From the NCBI RefSeq assembly GCF_026460885.1, contig NZ_JAOVZW010000019.1, forward strand, positions 1-64,000: DNA of 64,000 bases, written 5' to 3'. The stretch comes from Chryseobacterium formosum (lineage in GTDB: Bacteria; Bacteroidota; Bacteroidia; Flavobacteriales; Weeksellaceae). Below the pieces are notes generated by a model. It had not been told where the DNA came from. It was given only the letters and a program-made list of their open reading frames with translations, and did no database searches. Position numbers and translations under genes: made by a program. Shown here piece after piece: positions 1 through 8,855 of the stretch; the stretch's first letter is position 1, and the number at the start of each line of letters is the position of its first letter.

Positions 1-198
1 GAAAGTTCCTCTCTTTAAAGTAATGTTGCTGAAAGTTTTCAATCCAGGCATCTTGATTTTACTAAAATCCGGACTTGCTCCATGTCTGTATTCAATTAAA
101 GCTGCTTCGGCATTTAAACCGCTCACCTCCTGAAAACCTACTTTTGTTCCGCCCCAATCTACTTCAAAGGCAAACTTTACTAATGGATATGTACTCAT
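1..198 (-). CDS. Phage tail tube-like protein of an eCIS (partial, C-terminus off window)
   Basis: Only the first 66 codons are in the window; the frame is open to base 1. The start ATG lies at 196-198. The translation begins MSTYPLVKFAFEVDW and continues with GFQEVSGLNAE, then EYRHGASPDFSKIKMPGLK. These are hallmarks of the T4 gp19/Afp1-type tail tube family (established family knowledge), which stacks as hexamers to form the inner tube of contractile injection systems. It follows the upstream sheath gene by 38 bp on the same strand, which is the usual sheath-tube order, so it is probably in the same operon. The role of inner tube rather than a second tube paralogue cannot be settled from the fragment. 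Confidence 0.85.
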   Translation of the reverse strand, partial: MSTYPLVKFAFEVDWGGTKVGFQEVSGLNAEAALIEYRHGASPDFSKIKMPGLKTFSNITLKRGTF

Positions 199-236
199 AA
201 TTATTTTATATTTTTTTTTATTAAGTTTAAATTATT

Positions 237-1973
237 TTATGCTTCCTGTAATTTGTGTGAAAAACGAAGCACAATAAATTCAGCAGGACGCACTGCAGCC
301 ATACCGATTTCAATGACCATTTTTCCTTCTAAAATATCCTGAGCCGACATTGTTTTGTTCAAACCTACACTCACATAATAAGCTTCTTCCGGCTTGCTTC
401 CTGCCAATGCGCCATCTTGCCATTGTTGATTAAGGAAATTTTCGATCATTGTTTGTACACGAATCCATGTATTGGCAGTATTTGGTTCGAAAACGAAACG
501 TTCTGTAGCTTTTTTCACAGACTCTTCTACCATGTTGAAGAAACGACGTACTGAAATATATCTCCATTCGTTGCTGTTTCCGTCCAAAGTTCTTGCTCCC
601 CAAACCAATGTTCCTTTTCCTGTGAACGTTCTGATAGCGTTGATCGACTTTCCTGATGCAGCATCTACATTAAGCAAATCTTGTTGTCTGTCAGAAATTT
701 TTTCTGTTGGTGCTACAACATAATTAAGTCCTAAGTTAGCCGGTGATTTAAATACTCCGGAAGTACTATCCACTTTAGCATAAACTCCTGCCATTGAAGA
801 TGATGCACCCAATACTACAGATTTAGACTCAATTGCTTTTTTAGCTTGATTATAGAAATCAGAGTTTGTTGATTTTAATCCTGCTAAAGTTGAAATACCA
901 AATGTACCAGTAACTAAAACATCAGCTTCATCAAAACTATAGCTTAAAACTGTTTTTAATTTTGGATGATAAGCAGCTCCGTAGTTTAAACCTTTAGCCG
1001 TAACTTTTTCTCTAAAAATAGCAGTATCATCTCCAAGAACATCCATGATAACAAATCTATCTTTCATCAATTCTGCCTGATTCAAAGCACTGTTGTATGC
1101 AGAGTAAGCAGTAGTAATATCAGTAGCGTCAATGTCAGCAAGATATTCAGCATAAGCAGCAGATGCTGTAGCTGTATTTGTAGCAGTAGTTGAAACTGTA
1201 GTAAAAACAGCAGCAGCAGTTTGAGCAGCAATTTTAACAGTGCCAACGGTAGCATTAGCCGCATCTGCAGCAACTTGTGTAGCAACTACTACAGCTTTAG
1301 CAGCTTGATTTTCGACAACTTGATCAAGGTTAGCAGGATTTGTAACAGGATAAGTATCTAGCTTCAAAACAGCAGCATCAATAGCAGCTAAAATATCATC
1401 ACCACCATCAATAGCTGTCGTCACAGCAGCTGAAACAGCTCCGGCAGCAGCTTTAGCTTTAGTAGCTAAATCCTCGTTAACTTCTGCAACTAAAATAGCA
1501 GCTTCGGCAGCAGCAACATCAGCAGCAGTAGGAACTAAGCCTTGAAGATCCGGGAAAACGATAAGTGTAGGTTCGTCTTCTTTCTTTAGTAATTCAAGAC
1601 CTTTTAGTAAAGTTTTATTTGTAGTAGTAGATTGTACAAGAACATCGTCTGAGTAATTTCCTACCGCTACAATATAACAAGGACCTCCACCATTTGCAAA
1701 ATACATTTGCATCGCATAATACATTTTGTAATCACTTACTTTAGGTTGCGTTGCCGTTACAACATCGTCTTTGAAAGCTACAGCAAAAACTTCAGGATTT
1801 ACTTTTCCAAAAAGAGCTTCGTACTCCATCATAGAAGAAATTCTTGTTGGCTTCATTTGCTCTCCTTCTGCAGTATACCCGATAAAAGCAGGAATAGCTG
1901 TTTCAACTTGCGCTACGGAAGGCGGAAATTTTGCCAGTTCCTCCACATAGACTCCAGGGGTTTTGTAATTCAT
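237..1973 (-). CDS. Tail sheath protein of eCIS (sheath A), with large Ala-rich insertion
   Basis: A 578-residue contractile sheath subunit of the phage tail sheath family (Afp2-4/Pvc type). The N-terminus TPGVYVEE, the segment ANGGGPCYIV (about 93-102) and the C-terminal block FLNQQWQDGALAG through RPAEFIVLRFSHKLQ are family signatures. Residues roughly 147-298 form an alanine/threonine-rich, predicted helical insertion between FPDLQG and DRFVIMD; the neighbouring sheath joins these blocks with only about 30 residues. The insertion falls in the domain that usually faces the outside of the sheath, so it may decorate the particle; that is inference. The gene sits between sheath B (76 bp upstream) and the tube gene and is probably co-transcribed with them. 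ATG start at 1973. Confidence 0.93.
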   Translation of the reverse strand: MNYKTPGVYVEELAKFPPSVAQVETAIPAFIGYTAEGEQMKPTRISSMMEYEALFGKVNPEVFAVAFKDDVVTATQPKVSDYKMYYAMQMYFANGGGPCYIVAVGNYSDDVLVQSTTTNKTLLKGLELLKKEDEPTLIVFPDLQGLVPTAADVAAAEAAILVAEVNEDLATKAKAAAGAVSAAVTTAIDGGDDILAAIDAAVLKLDTYPVTNPANLDQVVENQAAKAVVVATQVAADAANATVGTVKIAAQTAAAVFTTVSTTATNTATASAAYAEYLADIDATDITTAYSAYNSALNQAELMKDRFVIMDVLGDDTAIFREKVTAKGLNYGAAYHPKLKTVLSYSFDEADVLVTGTFGISTLAGLKSTNSDFYNQAKKAIESKSVVLGASSSMAGVYAKVDSTSGVFKSPANLGLNYVVAPTEKISDRQQDLLNVDAASGKSINAIRTFTGKGTLVWGARTLDGNSNEWRYISVRRFFNMVEESVKKATERFVFEPNTANTWIRVQTMIENFLNQQWQDGALAGSKPEEAYYVSVGLNKTMSAQDILEGKMVIEIGMAAVRPAEFIVLRFSHKLQEA

Positions 1974-2049
1974 TTTTAAAAAAATTTAAATTAATATTAA
2001 TTATATCTCGAAATAATACTTCGAATTTTCATCAGTGATTGACTGTTTT

Positions 2050-3843
2050 TTATGATCGTTGTAATTTGTGTGAAAACTGCAATACAATAAATTCTGCAGG
2101 ACGTACTAATGCTATTTCAATGGTTGCATTTAAAATATTATCATTCGTAATTGAATCTTTGGTTGCGTCAACTTGTACTTTATAAGCTTCTTTCGGAGTA
2201 CTTCCGGCTAATGCACCATCCATCCACTGTTGATTAAGGAAATTTTCCAACATTGTTTTTGCTCTTAAATATGTAAAAGGAATAGTAGGCTCATCAATAA
2301 ATGTTTTGAGTGCTACATTAATCGATTGTTCAAGCATATCAAGATAGCGACGTACATGAATATATTTCCATATATTATCTGTATTATCCTCATTTTTATC
2401 TTTCCCTTGAAGCGTTCTTGCTCCCCAAACCAAAATACCTTTTCCTGTGAATGTTCTGATTGCATTGATTGATTTTCCGGTACCATCGATGTTTAGACCT
2501 GACTGTTCTTCTTCCGAAACTTTTTCTGTAGGAGCTACTACATAATTAAGACTTACATTTGCCGGAGATTTCCATACTCCTCTTGTATTGTCTATTCTAC
2601 CATATACTCCAGCCATTGCTGATGACGGTGGTAAAACAACTTTCAACGACGCAATTTCTTTTTTTATCTGATTATATAAAGCTGAATTTGAAGATTCTAA
2701 ATCTTTAAGTTTTATTCCATCAGCATCACCTTTTTCGTCTTTTATATTAAGAATTGCATCTCTTAGTGCTTCAAATTCTCCGCTAAAAATAGGTGCATCT
2801 CCGTCAAATTCTTTAGGCATTACAAAATCGTCTATTATTCCGTTATGTATAGCGTCTAATACAATTTTTGCTTCCTCAATTGCCTCCGCTAAATCTGATT
2901 TTGCATCGACTGCATGACCTGTTGTATCATCAGCCGTTTCATTAATTTCTTCAGCAATTGCAATAGCTTGACTTAGTAAATCAGCAAGAACAAAAGCATC
3001 TGCAGATTCGCTCAAGATTTCTTCGCTTGCTAAGGTTTTTAATCCTTCTAAAGCAGCAATCTCACCTGCATAAAAGACAGCACTATCTTGTCCCGCTTGT
3101 TGTAAACCAGTGTGTACAATATCTGTTTCAGTCTCATCAAAAGTATAATTGAGAATTGTTTTTAAATGAGGAAAATAAGCTGCTGCGTAACTGGTTGAAT
3201 CTACTTCAGCTCTAAAATGCCCAATGGTATTAAGATTATTTGATGAGGTTGTAGAATTTCCGTAATATGTATCTAAAATGGCAAATCTATTTTTTTCTTC
3301 TAATTCTAATTTTTCGTTTATTGTGTAATTATAAAGATCATAAAAATCAGTTTCATCTAATGAGACAGCATCTGGGAAAAGAATAAGGATGGGTTCTTTA
3401 ATCGATTCTAAGGTTTCGATCTTATGCAGTCCGTTTTTCAGTGAAGATAATTCTACTCCTTCCGAAGCCGATGCATAAGTTCCCACAGAAACAATGTAAC
3501 ACGGACCGCCACCATTGGCAAAATACATCTGTAGCGAATAGTACATTAAAAATTGTACATCCGGCTTTACAACAGTTATTCCCTTATCTTTGGTATCTTT
3601 TAATTGAAGACTTTCTTTTTTTGCTTTTCCAAACTTATCTTCATATTCCAAAAGAGAACCTATTTTAAGATTTTCATTAGTCGTATTATTAATATTTGTC
3701 GTATTATTATTAATATCATAACCTTGAGGTACTAGTTCGGTATACCCGATGAATGTAGGTATAGCGGTATCTATTAATGAAATTGAATTAGGAAATTTTC
3801 TAATTTCTTCAACTGAAACACCGGGTGTTGTTGGATTTGGCAT
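2050..3843 (-). CDS. Tail sheath protein of eCIS (sheath B), with acidic helical insertion
   Basis: A 597-residue paralogue of sheath A. It shares TTPGVSVEEI at the N-terminus, ANGGGPCYIVSVG (about 109-121), SPANVSLNYVVAPTEK and a C-terminal block ending RPAEFIVLQFSHKLQ. It lacks the Ala-rich insertion of sheath A. Instead it carries about 135 extra, acidic, helix-prone residues (about 245-380) between NYTFDE and LESSNSALYNQ, a site where sheath A has only a short loop. eCIS commonly encode two or three sheath paralogues (family knowledge), with baseplate-proximal and main forms. It is preceded 48 bp upstream by the DUF4255 gene and followed by sheath A on the same strand, implying one operon read leftwards. 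Confidence 0.93.
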   Translation of the reverse strand: MPNPTTPGVSVEEIRKFPNSISLIDTAIPTFIGYTELVPQGYDINNNTTNINNTTNENLKIGSLLEYEDKFGKAKKESLQLKDTKDKGITVVKPDVQFLMYYSLQMYFANGGGPCYIVSVGTYASASEGVELSSLKNGLHKIETLESIKEPILILFPDAVSLDETDFYDLYNYTINEKLELEEKNRFAILDTYYGNSTTSSNNLNTIGHFRAEVDSTSYAAAYFPHLKTILNYTFDETETDIVHTGLQQAGQDSAVFYAGEIAALEGLKTLASEEILSESADAFVLADLLSQAIAIAEEINETADDTTGHAVDAKSDLAEAIEEAKIVLDAIHNGIIDDFVMPKEFDGDAPIFSGEFEALRDAILNIKDEKGDADGIKLKDLESSNSALYNQIKKEIASLKVVLPPSSAMAGVYGRIDNTRGVWKSPANVSLNYVVAPTEKVSEEEQSGLNIDGTGKSINAIRTFTGKGILVWGARTLQGKDKNEDNTDNIWKYIHVRRYLDMLEQSINVALKTFIDEPTIPFTYLRAKTMLENFLNQQWMDGALAGSTPKEAYKVQVDATKDSITNDNILNATIEIALVRPAEFIVLQFSHKLQRS

Positions 3844-3891
3844 GATTTAAAAAATTTGAGAAATGGTTATTAGTTTTTTTTGGTTTTATGA

Positions 3892-4482
3892 TTAATCGAC
3901 TTTAAAACTTTTAATATTTACCTTATCAATCAATTCAATATCTTTAGCAGGTAGATTAGGGGCAATTTTTATCACACTGATTTTATAAAATGCAGAAGGC
4001 ATTATCTTTCCGCCCAGCAATCCCCACACATAGCTTAGCTGTTCAAAAGGAATAGTGTGTAATTCGATTCTGAAGCTAAAACTTTTTGATGGTGTAGAAT
4101 CAACATATGTCAATGTATTGTTTACCTGAAATACTTCGATAGTTTTTGAAATATTAATCAAAGCTCTATCATAACTAGACCTGTTTGCTGCAATCATTAC
4201 ATATAGATTTAAGTAAGCAGGGGGACTTTCCAATTCATAACCGGTTACAGTATTTCCAACTTTTACCGGAGTATATCTTGAGGCATTTTTCATGATAGAT
4301 TCTTCCTCCACATTTAGCAAAGTGATGACTACTTTATCGTTGATACCAGAAGCATCCTCCTCATCATTTTTTGCGATGTTATTTACAGTAGCGATATCAA
4401 CATCATCTGGAACATTCGGATCCCATAAACCATCCTGGCTATTTAGTTTATTTTTTAAAACGGTTAATACTTTATCAATCAT
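3892..4482 (-). CDS. DUF4255 family eCIS tube-terminator/cap protein (Afp16/Pvc16-like)
   Basis: A 196-residue protein of the DUF4255 (Pvc16_N) type. It begins MIDKVLTVLKNKLN, has VVITLLNVEEE near residues 48-58, and ends with the YVWGLLGGKIMPSAFYKISVIKI region, all typical of the family. In Afp and PVC particles the equivalent Afp16/Pvc16 protein caps the tube and sheath and sets their termination (established knowledge). It is the first gene of the leftward operon DUF4255-sheath B-sheath A-tube. Its start ATG at 4482 faces the 568-bp AT-rich divergent promoter region shared with the rightward eCIS genes. Assignment is by motif and context. Confidence 0.85.
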   Translation of the reverse strand: MIDKVLTVLKNKLNSQDGLWDPNVPDDVDIATVNNIAKNDEEDASGINDKVVITLLNVEEESIMKNASRYTPVKVGNTVTGYELESPPAYLNLYVMIAANRSSYDRALINISKTIEVFQVNNTLTYVDSTPSKSFSFRIELHTIPFEQLSYVWGLLGGKIMPSAFYKISVIKIAPNLPAKDIELIDKVNIKSFKVD

Positions 4483-5050
4483 AATTTCTGTTCTTGATTA
4501 TTATGGTGCAAACATACAATCATCCCCAATCAAAAGACAAATATTTTGAGGTATCTATACAGTCTTTGCAGTAAACAATATTTTCACATCATTTTGATAA
4601 AATAAAACCTTAACACATTTAAAACACTATAAAACAAATTATTACAAACACAAATTAAAAGATAAAATTTAAATAAAATTATTTTAATCTAATGACAGTG
4701 AAATTACACCGAGTGATTTATTTATAATTCAATAACTATATTTTGTTTTATTTCAACAGAAAATAAAATATTTTTTTAGCAGTTTTAGATTGCTTCTTTA
4801 AAATCAACTTGTATTGTAAATAATTTAATTCAATAAATAATTGTCTTGTTTTTAGCTTTAAAAAGAATTTCGATTTTTTTGATTTTTTTTGATTTGAAGT
4901 ATCATTTTTTTCTTTCTAAAAATTATAATTCCCAAATATTAGAAATAATTTTATGTTTTACTGCAAAGACCGAATAGAGCTGCCTAATAATTCTAAAAAT
5001 GTCTTTTGTTCGTCTAATTTTGTCCTCAATAATTTTAAAACTTAAATCAT
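4483..5050. promoter_or_regulatory. Divergent intergenic region of the eCIS locus
   Basis: A 568-bp very AT-rich gap between the leftward structural operon and the rightward Cys-rich/tape-measure genes. It should hold promoters for both directions. One possible Bacteroidota -7 element for the rightward side, TAATTTTG, is seen at about 5015-5022, with no convincing -33 partner. No small gene or strong hairpin was seen. Confidence 0.4.
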
Positions 5051-5365
5051 ATGAATATCAAAAACCTTTTTGGCAAGCGTAATGAAATCATTGGCGGTCA
5101 TTTCAATGAGCTACGATCAAAATTGGGTGTAGCTAATCAAAACGAAGAATATATTTTTTCTGTGAGGACAGAAATCTGCAACCAATGTCCTTTAAAAAAT
5201 GGCAACAATTGTAACGCTGTAAAATGGATGAATCCCAATACTTTAGAAGTTTCAGACCATCCAAAAGACGGATTTATAAGAGGTTGTGGATGCAGATTGA
5301 GTGCAAAGCAAAGATCAAAATTAAGTCTTTGTCCTGCTGGTTTTTGGGGAGGAGAATTTGATTAA
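5051..5365 (+). CDS. Small cysteine-rich protein of the eCIS locus, unknown function
   Basis: A 104-residue protein with six cysteines at about 43, 46, 54, 79, 81 and 94, arranged as EICNQCPLKNGNNCN, GCGCRL and LCPAGFWGG. The paired CxxC and CxC spacing suggests zinc or iron-sulfur binding (inference). It has no signal peptide or membrane segment. It is the first gene rightward of the divergent eCIS promoter region and lies 48 bp ahead of the tape-measure-type gene, so it probably belongs to the injection-system locus. I do not recognise a named family. The ATG at 5051 follows an A-rich leader. Confidence 0.6.
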   Translation: MNIKNLFGKRNEIIGGHFNELRSKLGVANQNEEYIFSVRTEICNQCPLKNGNNCNAVKWMNPNTLEVSDHPKDGFIRGCGCRLSAKQRSKLSLCPAGFWGGEFD

Positions 5366-5413
5366 AATCAAAACAATGTAACAACTTTTTTTTATAATTA
5401 AAACCATTTTAGC

Positions 5414-6892
5414 GTGAAGCAAGATCATATCATACAGAAAGTTTTTGTTGAAATTACCGTAAACAACAAAGAAAAAGCATTTAGTATAAAAGAAGATATT
5501 AGTAGCTTCTTATCTATTGATGTTTTTCCGGAAATAGAAAAATACATCAATGCTTTAGAGTACAAATTAGATGATCATACTTTGCAAATTCCTCGATTGG
5601 AACTGAATCTAGACGTAAAAAACAGCTCTCTAAATGCTGAACTAAAAGATAAAATTGCTCAACTCTTTAAAGATGAGCTCTCTGAAATTACAAAACCAAT
5701 TACAAATTCAGATCAAGAAACAGAAAATGATTCTAAGGCATATCTAATTGACAATCAGGAAAAAATAATTCAAACGTTTATCTATTTTTTAGAAAAAGGA
5801 TATATGCCTTGGTGGAATTCGGATACAGATGGGATTCCTTTTTTAGAGTCGACAGTATTTAACACATTGATTTTAAACAATAATTTTCAAAAAAGGATTA
5901 GATCTATTTTACCAAACGAAAATGTTAAGGAACGCATAATCAATCAACTTTCAAATGAACAAATTGCGCAATTATGTTTATCTATTTCAAAAAATAAAGA
6001 ATTAAAAATCAACTTAGAGACCGATATAATACAACACATCTCAAAACTGAATCATGCCGAAAGACAAATTGTTTGGGGTTTAGTGTTAAATGTATTATCA
6101 GAGCATTTAAACTCATCAACTATTAATCTTAAGGAATATTTTTTACAACAAATAGTAAAAATAGAATCATTTTCACATAATTTATCAAAAGTAAAGGCTA
6201 ACTATCAGAAATTGAGAATTGTAGCTAAGATATTTCCTTTAATTAAAGAAGAAGAAATTCTCGAAAGCATTGAAAGCATCAAAAATAATACAATAAATAA
6301 TTCTGAAAATGCAAAAAATTCAGCGGAAACAGTTTATAAAACAGATGAAACATTAAATAATATTTTAAGCCAAAAAGATGAAAATTTAATTAAAGAAGAT
6401 GGGCAGTACGTTCAGAATGCAGGGCTTATTTTGATACATCCATTCATCAAAACTCTTTTTGAATATTGTAATCTTCTACATCCAAAAACTCATCAACTTA
6501 CTGATCCTGAATCGTGTGCACATTTACTACATTATATTGCTACCGGAAAAACAAATGCTCCAGAATATGATATGACTTTTGAAAAATTCTTATGTAATAT
6601 TCCGATAAATCAAACCATAAACAGACATATTAAAATTTCTCGTAAGCATAAAACCCAAGCCAAAAATGTTATAGAAAGTGTTCAGCACAACTGGAATCCA
6701 ATGAAAAAATCATCTGCAGCATTATTACAAAACGAGTTTTTCCAACGTTCAGGCAAATTAGTTGCCTCCGACCATGATTTCACTTTAACAATAGAACGAA
6801 AAACACAAGATATTTTGCTTGATAAACTTGGTTGGGGAATTAGTATGATTAAATTGCCGTGGCAGGAAAAATTTATATTGGTAAATTGGTAA
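5414..6892 (+). CDS. Contractile injection system tape measure protein (CIS_TMP family)
   Basis: A 492-residue protein of the kind annotated as contractile injection system tape measure protein in Bacteroidota eCIS loci. The N-terminal part (IIQKVFVEITV, then PRLELNLDV near 60-68) matches the family N-terminal domain. The C-terminal half has the hallmark NAGLILIHPFIKTLFEYC at about 335-352, followed by a helical domain. The first codon is GTG at 5414, with no ATG nearby upstream in frame. It lies on the strand opposite to the sheath genes and directly after the Cys-rich gene. The family name implies a role in setting sheath length, but this is less well established than for the sheath and tube. 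Confidence 0.8.
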   Translation: MKQDHIIQKVFVEITVNNKEKAFSIKEDISSFLSIDVFPEIEKYINALEYKLDDHTLQIPRLELNLDVKNSSLNAELKDKIAQLFKDELSEITKPITNSDQETENDSKAYLIDNQEKIIQTFIYFLEKGYMPWWNSDTDGIPFLESTVFNTLILNNNFQKRIRSILPNENVKERIINQLSNEQIAQLCLSISKNKELKINLETDIIQHISKLNHAERQIVWGLVLNVLSEHLNSSTINLKEYFLQQIVKIESFSHNLSKVKANYQKLRIVAKIFPLIKEEEILESIESIKNNTINNSENAKNSAETVYKTDETLNNILSQKDENLIKEDGQYVQNAGLILIHPFIKTLFEYCNLLHPKTHQLTDPESCAHLLHYIATGKTNAPEYDMTFEKFLCNIPINQTINRHIKISRKHKTQAKNVIESVQHNWNPMKKSSAALLQNEFFQRSGKLVASDHDFTLTIERKTQDILLDKLGWGISMIKLPWQEKFILVNW

Positions 6893-6968
6893 TTAAACGT
6901 GTTTAAATACTCTCTGCTTTTGTTGTTGTAGGAGGCTGTTTAATGATGATCACTTCGGTTATCGGTAC

Positions 6969-6999
6969 AAAACCTCTGATTATTTCAGCGGTTTTTTTA
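6969..6999 (+). terminator. Hairpin terminator after the tape-measure gene
   Basis: Interrupted stem AAACC/CTGA with TCAG/GGTTT around a short loop, followed by a run of seven T. It separates the tape-measure gene from the SGNH hydrolase gene, which therefore probably has its own promoter in 7000-7089. Confidence 0.55.
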
Positions 7000-7089
7000 T
7001 TTACTTATAAAAAATCACACAAAAGTGCTATTGTTTTACAGAGGCTTTATTTATTAATTTTAAACTATAAAAATCTTAAAACCAAAACC

Positions 7090-8577
7090 ATGAAACTATT
7101 CACAATTGGAGACAGCATTAGTCAGGGATTTATGTCTGGTGCAGCAGCAAAAACTGAGCTATGCTACTCTACTCTTATCGCCCAGCAATTAGGAATTAAA
7201 AATTATCAGTATCCGACGTGGCCTGAAGAAGGAATGCCCGTAAATGTTGAGAAACTATTTAGAAATTTAGAAGAAAAGTATGGTTCAAGTATAAGCACAT
7301 TAGAATGGACATTAGCTTTAGCGACAACTATTCCATCCTATCTTAACACTGTCGAAAAATACTACGAAAGGGGTAATGGTGCAGCAGACAAACCATATCC
7401 CGGTAAAATATCTTATTTTGATAATGTTTCGGTGAGAGGATTTAACGTTTCTGATGCATGGCTTATTAATGCCAAATACTGTAAAGAACAAATAAAAGCA
7501 AACAGCTCCGGAAATGGTGTTTTTTCCAGTGTGGACAATAGTTTTCTGAGAACAGCATTGCGGGTTTTAAATCCTCAACTTTCAAAAGAACATGATGAAA
7601 AAACTCAGTTGGATTGGCTTAAATATCATTCTGATAAAGAAGGGGTTGAAAATGTTATCATTTGGTTGGGTTCTAACAATGCTTTGGGAACTATTGTAGA
7701 TTTAAACATCCATTTTACAGAAGGAAATGGTAAAATAACCGATAAGCCAAGTGATACTTTTATTAAAGAAAGTAATGGAAGGGGAAAAGAAATAGCCTAT
7801 AATCTTTGGCATCCAAAAGATTTTGAAGCAGATTATATTGAATTATTAGACAGAGTGGACAGAATTTTAGAGGGCAAAAACACGAAGGTATTTTTAGGAA
7901 CAGTTCCTTTGGTGACGATTGCCCCTTTAGCAAAAGGTGTTGGTGAAACATTTACCGTAAAAGTTGAAAATGAAACAGAAAAAGATAAATTTGATGATGT
8001 AATTTATTCGAAATACTATACCTATTTCCCATTTGAAGAGGATTTTGCAGCTAAAACGGGAATTAATTTGGGATATAATCAGGTAACACATATTGACAAT
8101 TGTATCCGAGAATACAATAAAACAATTAAACGCTTGGCTGAGGAAAGAAATAAGAAAACCCCCGGAAGATACACCATTATAGATTATAGCAAAATGCTTG
8201 ACAGTATGGCATTCAAAAGAAATGGCGGAACACCTACCTATAAATTTCCGGCATATTTTGATTTCCAATATCCACTTCCCAACACAAAATATTACCACGC
8301 CGATACAGACGGAAACCTAAAGCAAGGCGGAATTTTTTCTTTAGATGGCGTTCACCCCACTGCAATTGCACATGGTTTGATTGCCTACGAAACTTTGAAA
8401 ATCATGAAAGATTTAAATGTTCCGGATGCAGATCCTGACAAACTAAACTGGAAGAAAATCATAGAATCAGACACGCTTTACACCAAGCCAATCTCTTTAA
8501 TGCATGAAATCTACGACAATAAGAAACTTGCAGAATGGCTCATGGATATTTTAAAGAAAATAAGAAAGCATAAATAA
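7090..8577 (+). CDS. SGNH/GDSL-type hydrolase (putative esterase or lipase) next to the eCIS
   Basis: A 495-residue SGNH-fold hydrolase. The start at 7090 is chosen because it gives MKLFTIGDSISQG, placing the block I GDS nucleophile motif at residues 7-9 as in the family; an upstream in-frame ATG at 6943 would place a terminator inside the coding region. Block III is WLGSNNALG (about 191-199, with Asn). Block V is DGVHPTAIAHG with Asp about 419 and His about 422, completing the Ser-Asp-His triad. No signal peptide is visible, although the substrates of such enzymes are usually esters of lipids or polysaccharides. Its place beside the eCIS genes makes an injected cargo conceivable, but that is inference. 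Substrate unknown. Confidence 0.8.
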   Translation: MKLFTIGDSISQGFMSGAAAKTELCYSTLIAQQLGIKNYQYPTWPEEGMPVNVEKLFRNLEEKYGSSISTLEWTLALATTIPSYLNTVEKYYERGNGAADKPYPGKISYFDNVSVRGFNVSDAWLINAKYCKEQIKANSSGNGVFSSVDNSFLRTALRVLNPQLSKEHDEKTQLDWLKYHSDKEGVENVIIWLGSNNALGTIVDLNIHFTEGNGKITDKPSDTFIKESNGRGKEIAYNLWHPKDFEADYIELLDRVDRILEGKNTKVFLGTVPLVTIAPLAKGVGETFTVKVENETEKDKFDDVIYSKYYTYFPFEEDFAAKTGINLGYNQVTHIDNCIREYNKTIKRLAEERNKKTPGRYTIIDYSKMLDSMAFKRNGGTPTYKFPAYFDFQYPLPNTKYYHADTDGNLKQGGIFSLDGVHPTAIAHGLIAYETLKIMKDLNVPDADPDKLNWKKIIESDTLYTKPISLMHEIYDNKKLAEWLMDILKKIRKHK

Positions 8578-8601
8578 AAACTAATAACCATTGATATAAC
8601 C

Positions 8602-8634
8602 AAGCCTCTGAGATTAATAATTTCAGGGGCTTTT
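8602..8634 (+). terminator. Hairpin terminator after the SGNH hydrolase
   Basis: AGCCTCTGA and TCAGGGGCT form an imperfect stem around an AT loop, followed by TTTT. It lies 25 bp after the hydrolase stop codon and ends the rightward eCIS-linked segment. Confidence 0.6.
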
Positions 8635-8855
8635 AATCATTAATAAATTTCAAATTAACGCTGAATGCTTTTCAAAGAGTCTTTTTAAATTTCAATAATC
8701 TGAATCACTTTTGTTCTTAAGAGCTTAGCTTCTTTAATAGTTTAAAATCTTACATTCAATCTTTTTAATTGACTTGAACAACTTTATTCTTCAAATTATA
8801 AATTTATTTGTAAATTATTGTCCGATAAAAATGATTAACCCTCAACTTTCGAGAC

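Noticed and set aside
1082..1285. Leu-rich 67-codon ORF inside sheath A
   Set aside because: It is an alternate frame of the Ala-rich insertion, whose repetitive GCA codons give Leu or Cys-like runs in other frames. The sheath frame on the same strand is clearly coding.
6943..7089. In-frame upstream start for the SGNH hydrolase
   Set aside because: It would place a hairpin terminator inside the gene and push the GDS motif to residue 56 instead of 7; the added residues look non-coding.
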